DNA from: JAJFHI01 sp050633705
GTDB lineage: Bacteria; Pseudomonadota; Alphaproteobacteria; Rhizobiales; Hyphomicrobiaceae
NCBI GenBank assembly: GCA_050633705.1
Contig: JBOEGZ010000001.1
Span: forward strand, 466,876-530,875
DNA: 64,000 nt
Reading direction: 5' to 3'
Part shown: positions 63,911 through 64,000 of the stretch, piece after piece
Numbering within the stretch: the stretch's first letter is position 1
Layout: each line of letters opens with the position of its first letter
Position numbers and translations under genes: made by a program
The notes under the pieces: model-generated
Seen by the model: only the letters and a program-made list of their open reading frames with translations
The model's database searches: none
Told to the model about the DNA's origin: nothing

Positions 63911-64000
63911 GGAGGGGTGGCCGAGTGGTTGAAGGCACCGGTCTTGAAAACCGGCGAGCGTGCAAGCGTTCCGTGGGTTCGAATCCCACCCCCTCCGCCA
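63911..64000 (+). tRNA. tRNA-Ser (anticodon TGA)
   Basis: A complete 90-base class II tRNA with encoded CCA at the last three bases of the window. The acceptor GGAGGGG pairs with CCCCTCC, the D arm contains GGCCGAGTGG, and the anticodon loop CTTGAAA gives TGA at 63945-63947. A long variable arm (GCGAGCGTGCAAGCGTTCC) fits a serine tRNA, and the T loop is GGGTTCGAATCCC. It reads UCN codons, mainly UCA. Confidence 0.97.

Overview
The window is a stretch of alphaproteobacterial chromosome of moderate G+C content. Gene content and order point there: pdxJ, lepB, rnc, era and recO; a single bifunctional RelA/SpoT gene followed by rpoZ, a NYN-domain gene, a family 5 uracil-DNA glycosylase, smpB, dapA and a soluble lytic transglycosylase; purL, bolA, grxD, rpsD, a TrmJ-like methyltransferase and icd; and metG, tatD and an MBL hydrolase beside holB and tmk. 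The order most resembles Hyphomicrobiales (Rhizobiales) and their neighbours. I cannot name a genus.

Layout. 1-11 kb: a CAP-domain protein, recO, an old-yellow-enzyme gene broken by one in-frame TGA, a TadG-like pilus protein, an Uup-type ABC-F ATPase, then era-rnc-lepB-pdxJ and a DUF2062 membrane protein. acpS is missing from its usual place and recO is split from era by about 5 kb. 11-21 kb: rsh, rpoZ, NYN, uracil-DNA glycosylase, smpB, dapA, slt and an alpha/beta hydrolase. 21-26 kb: an envelope operon of a modular OmpA protein, a 34-residue membrane protein and a membrane-anchored helix-hairpin-helix protein. 26-30 kb: a PstS-like binding protein 11 bases upstream of a GGDEF/EAL protein. 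30-34.6 kb: one 1435-codon gene that joins two rhodanese domains, a YidC/Oxa1-type insertase and a PEP-synthase/rifampin-phosphotransferase-like module. This is the most unusual object in the window. 35-41 kb: an RND efflux pump without an outer-membrane gene, a drug/metabolite exporter and a glycine-rich membrane protein.

41-49 kb: purL and the bolA-grxD pair are separated by an accessory segment. It holds an A/T-rich gene with a nucleoside-deoxyribosyltransferase/TIR-like fold, a GIY-YIG protein, six hairpin (REP-like) repeats, a direct duplication of about 208 bp, and a two-gene operon of a Tat-exported haloperoxidase/phosphatase-like lipoprotein and a porin. 49-64 kb: a duplicated PqiA protein, rpsD, a TrmJ methyltransferase with an extra N-terminal domain, a DUF6891-like protein, icd, the run dacF-like / tmk-holB-metG-tatD-MBL hydrolase, rlpA, and a tRNA-Ser(UGA) ending at the last base.

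Most genes are housekeeping. tmk, holB, metG, tatD and the MBL hydrolase form one transcription unit with touching or nearly touching ends. lepB, rnc and era are similarly tight. The less ordinary parts are the fusion protein with a 16-bp palindrome upstream, the binding-protein/c-di-GMP pair, the REP-rich islet and the OmpA operon with its small membrane protein.
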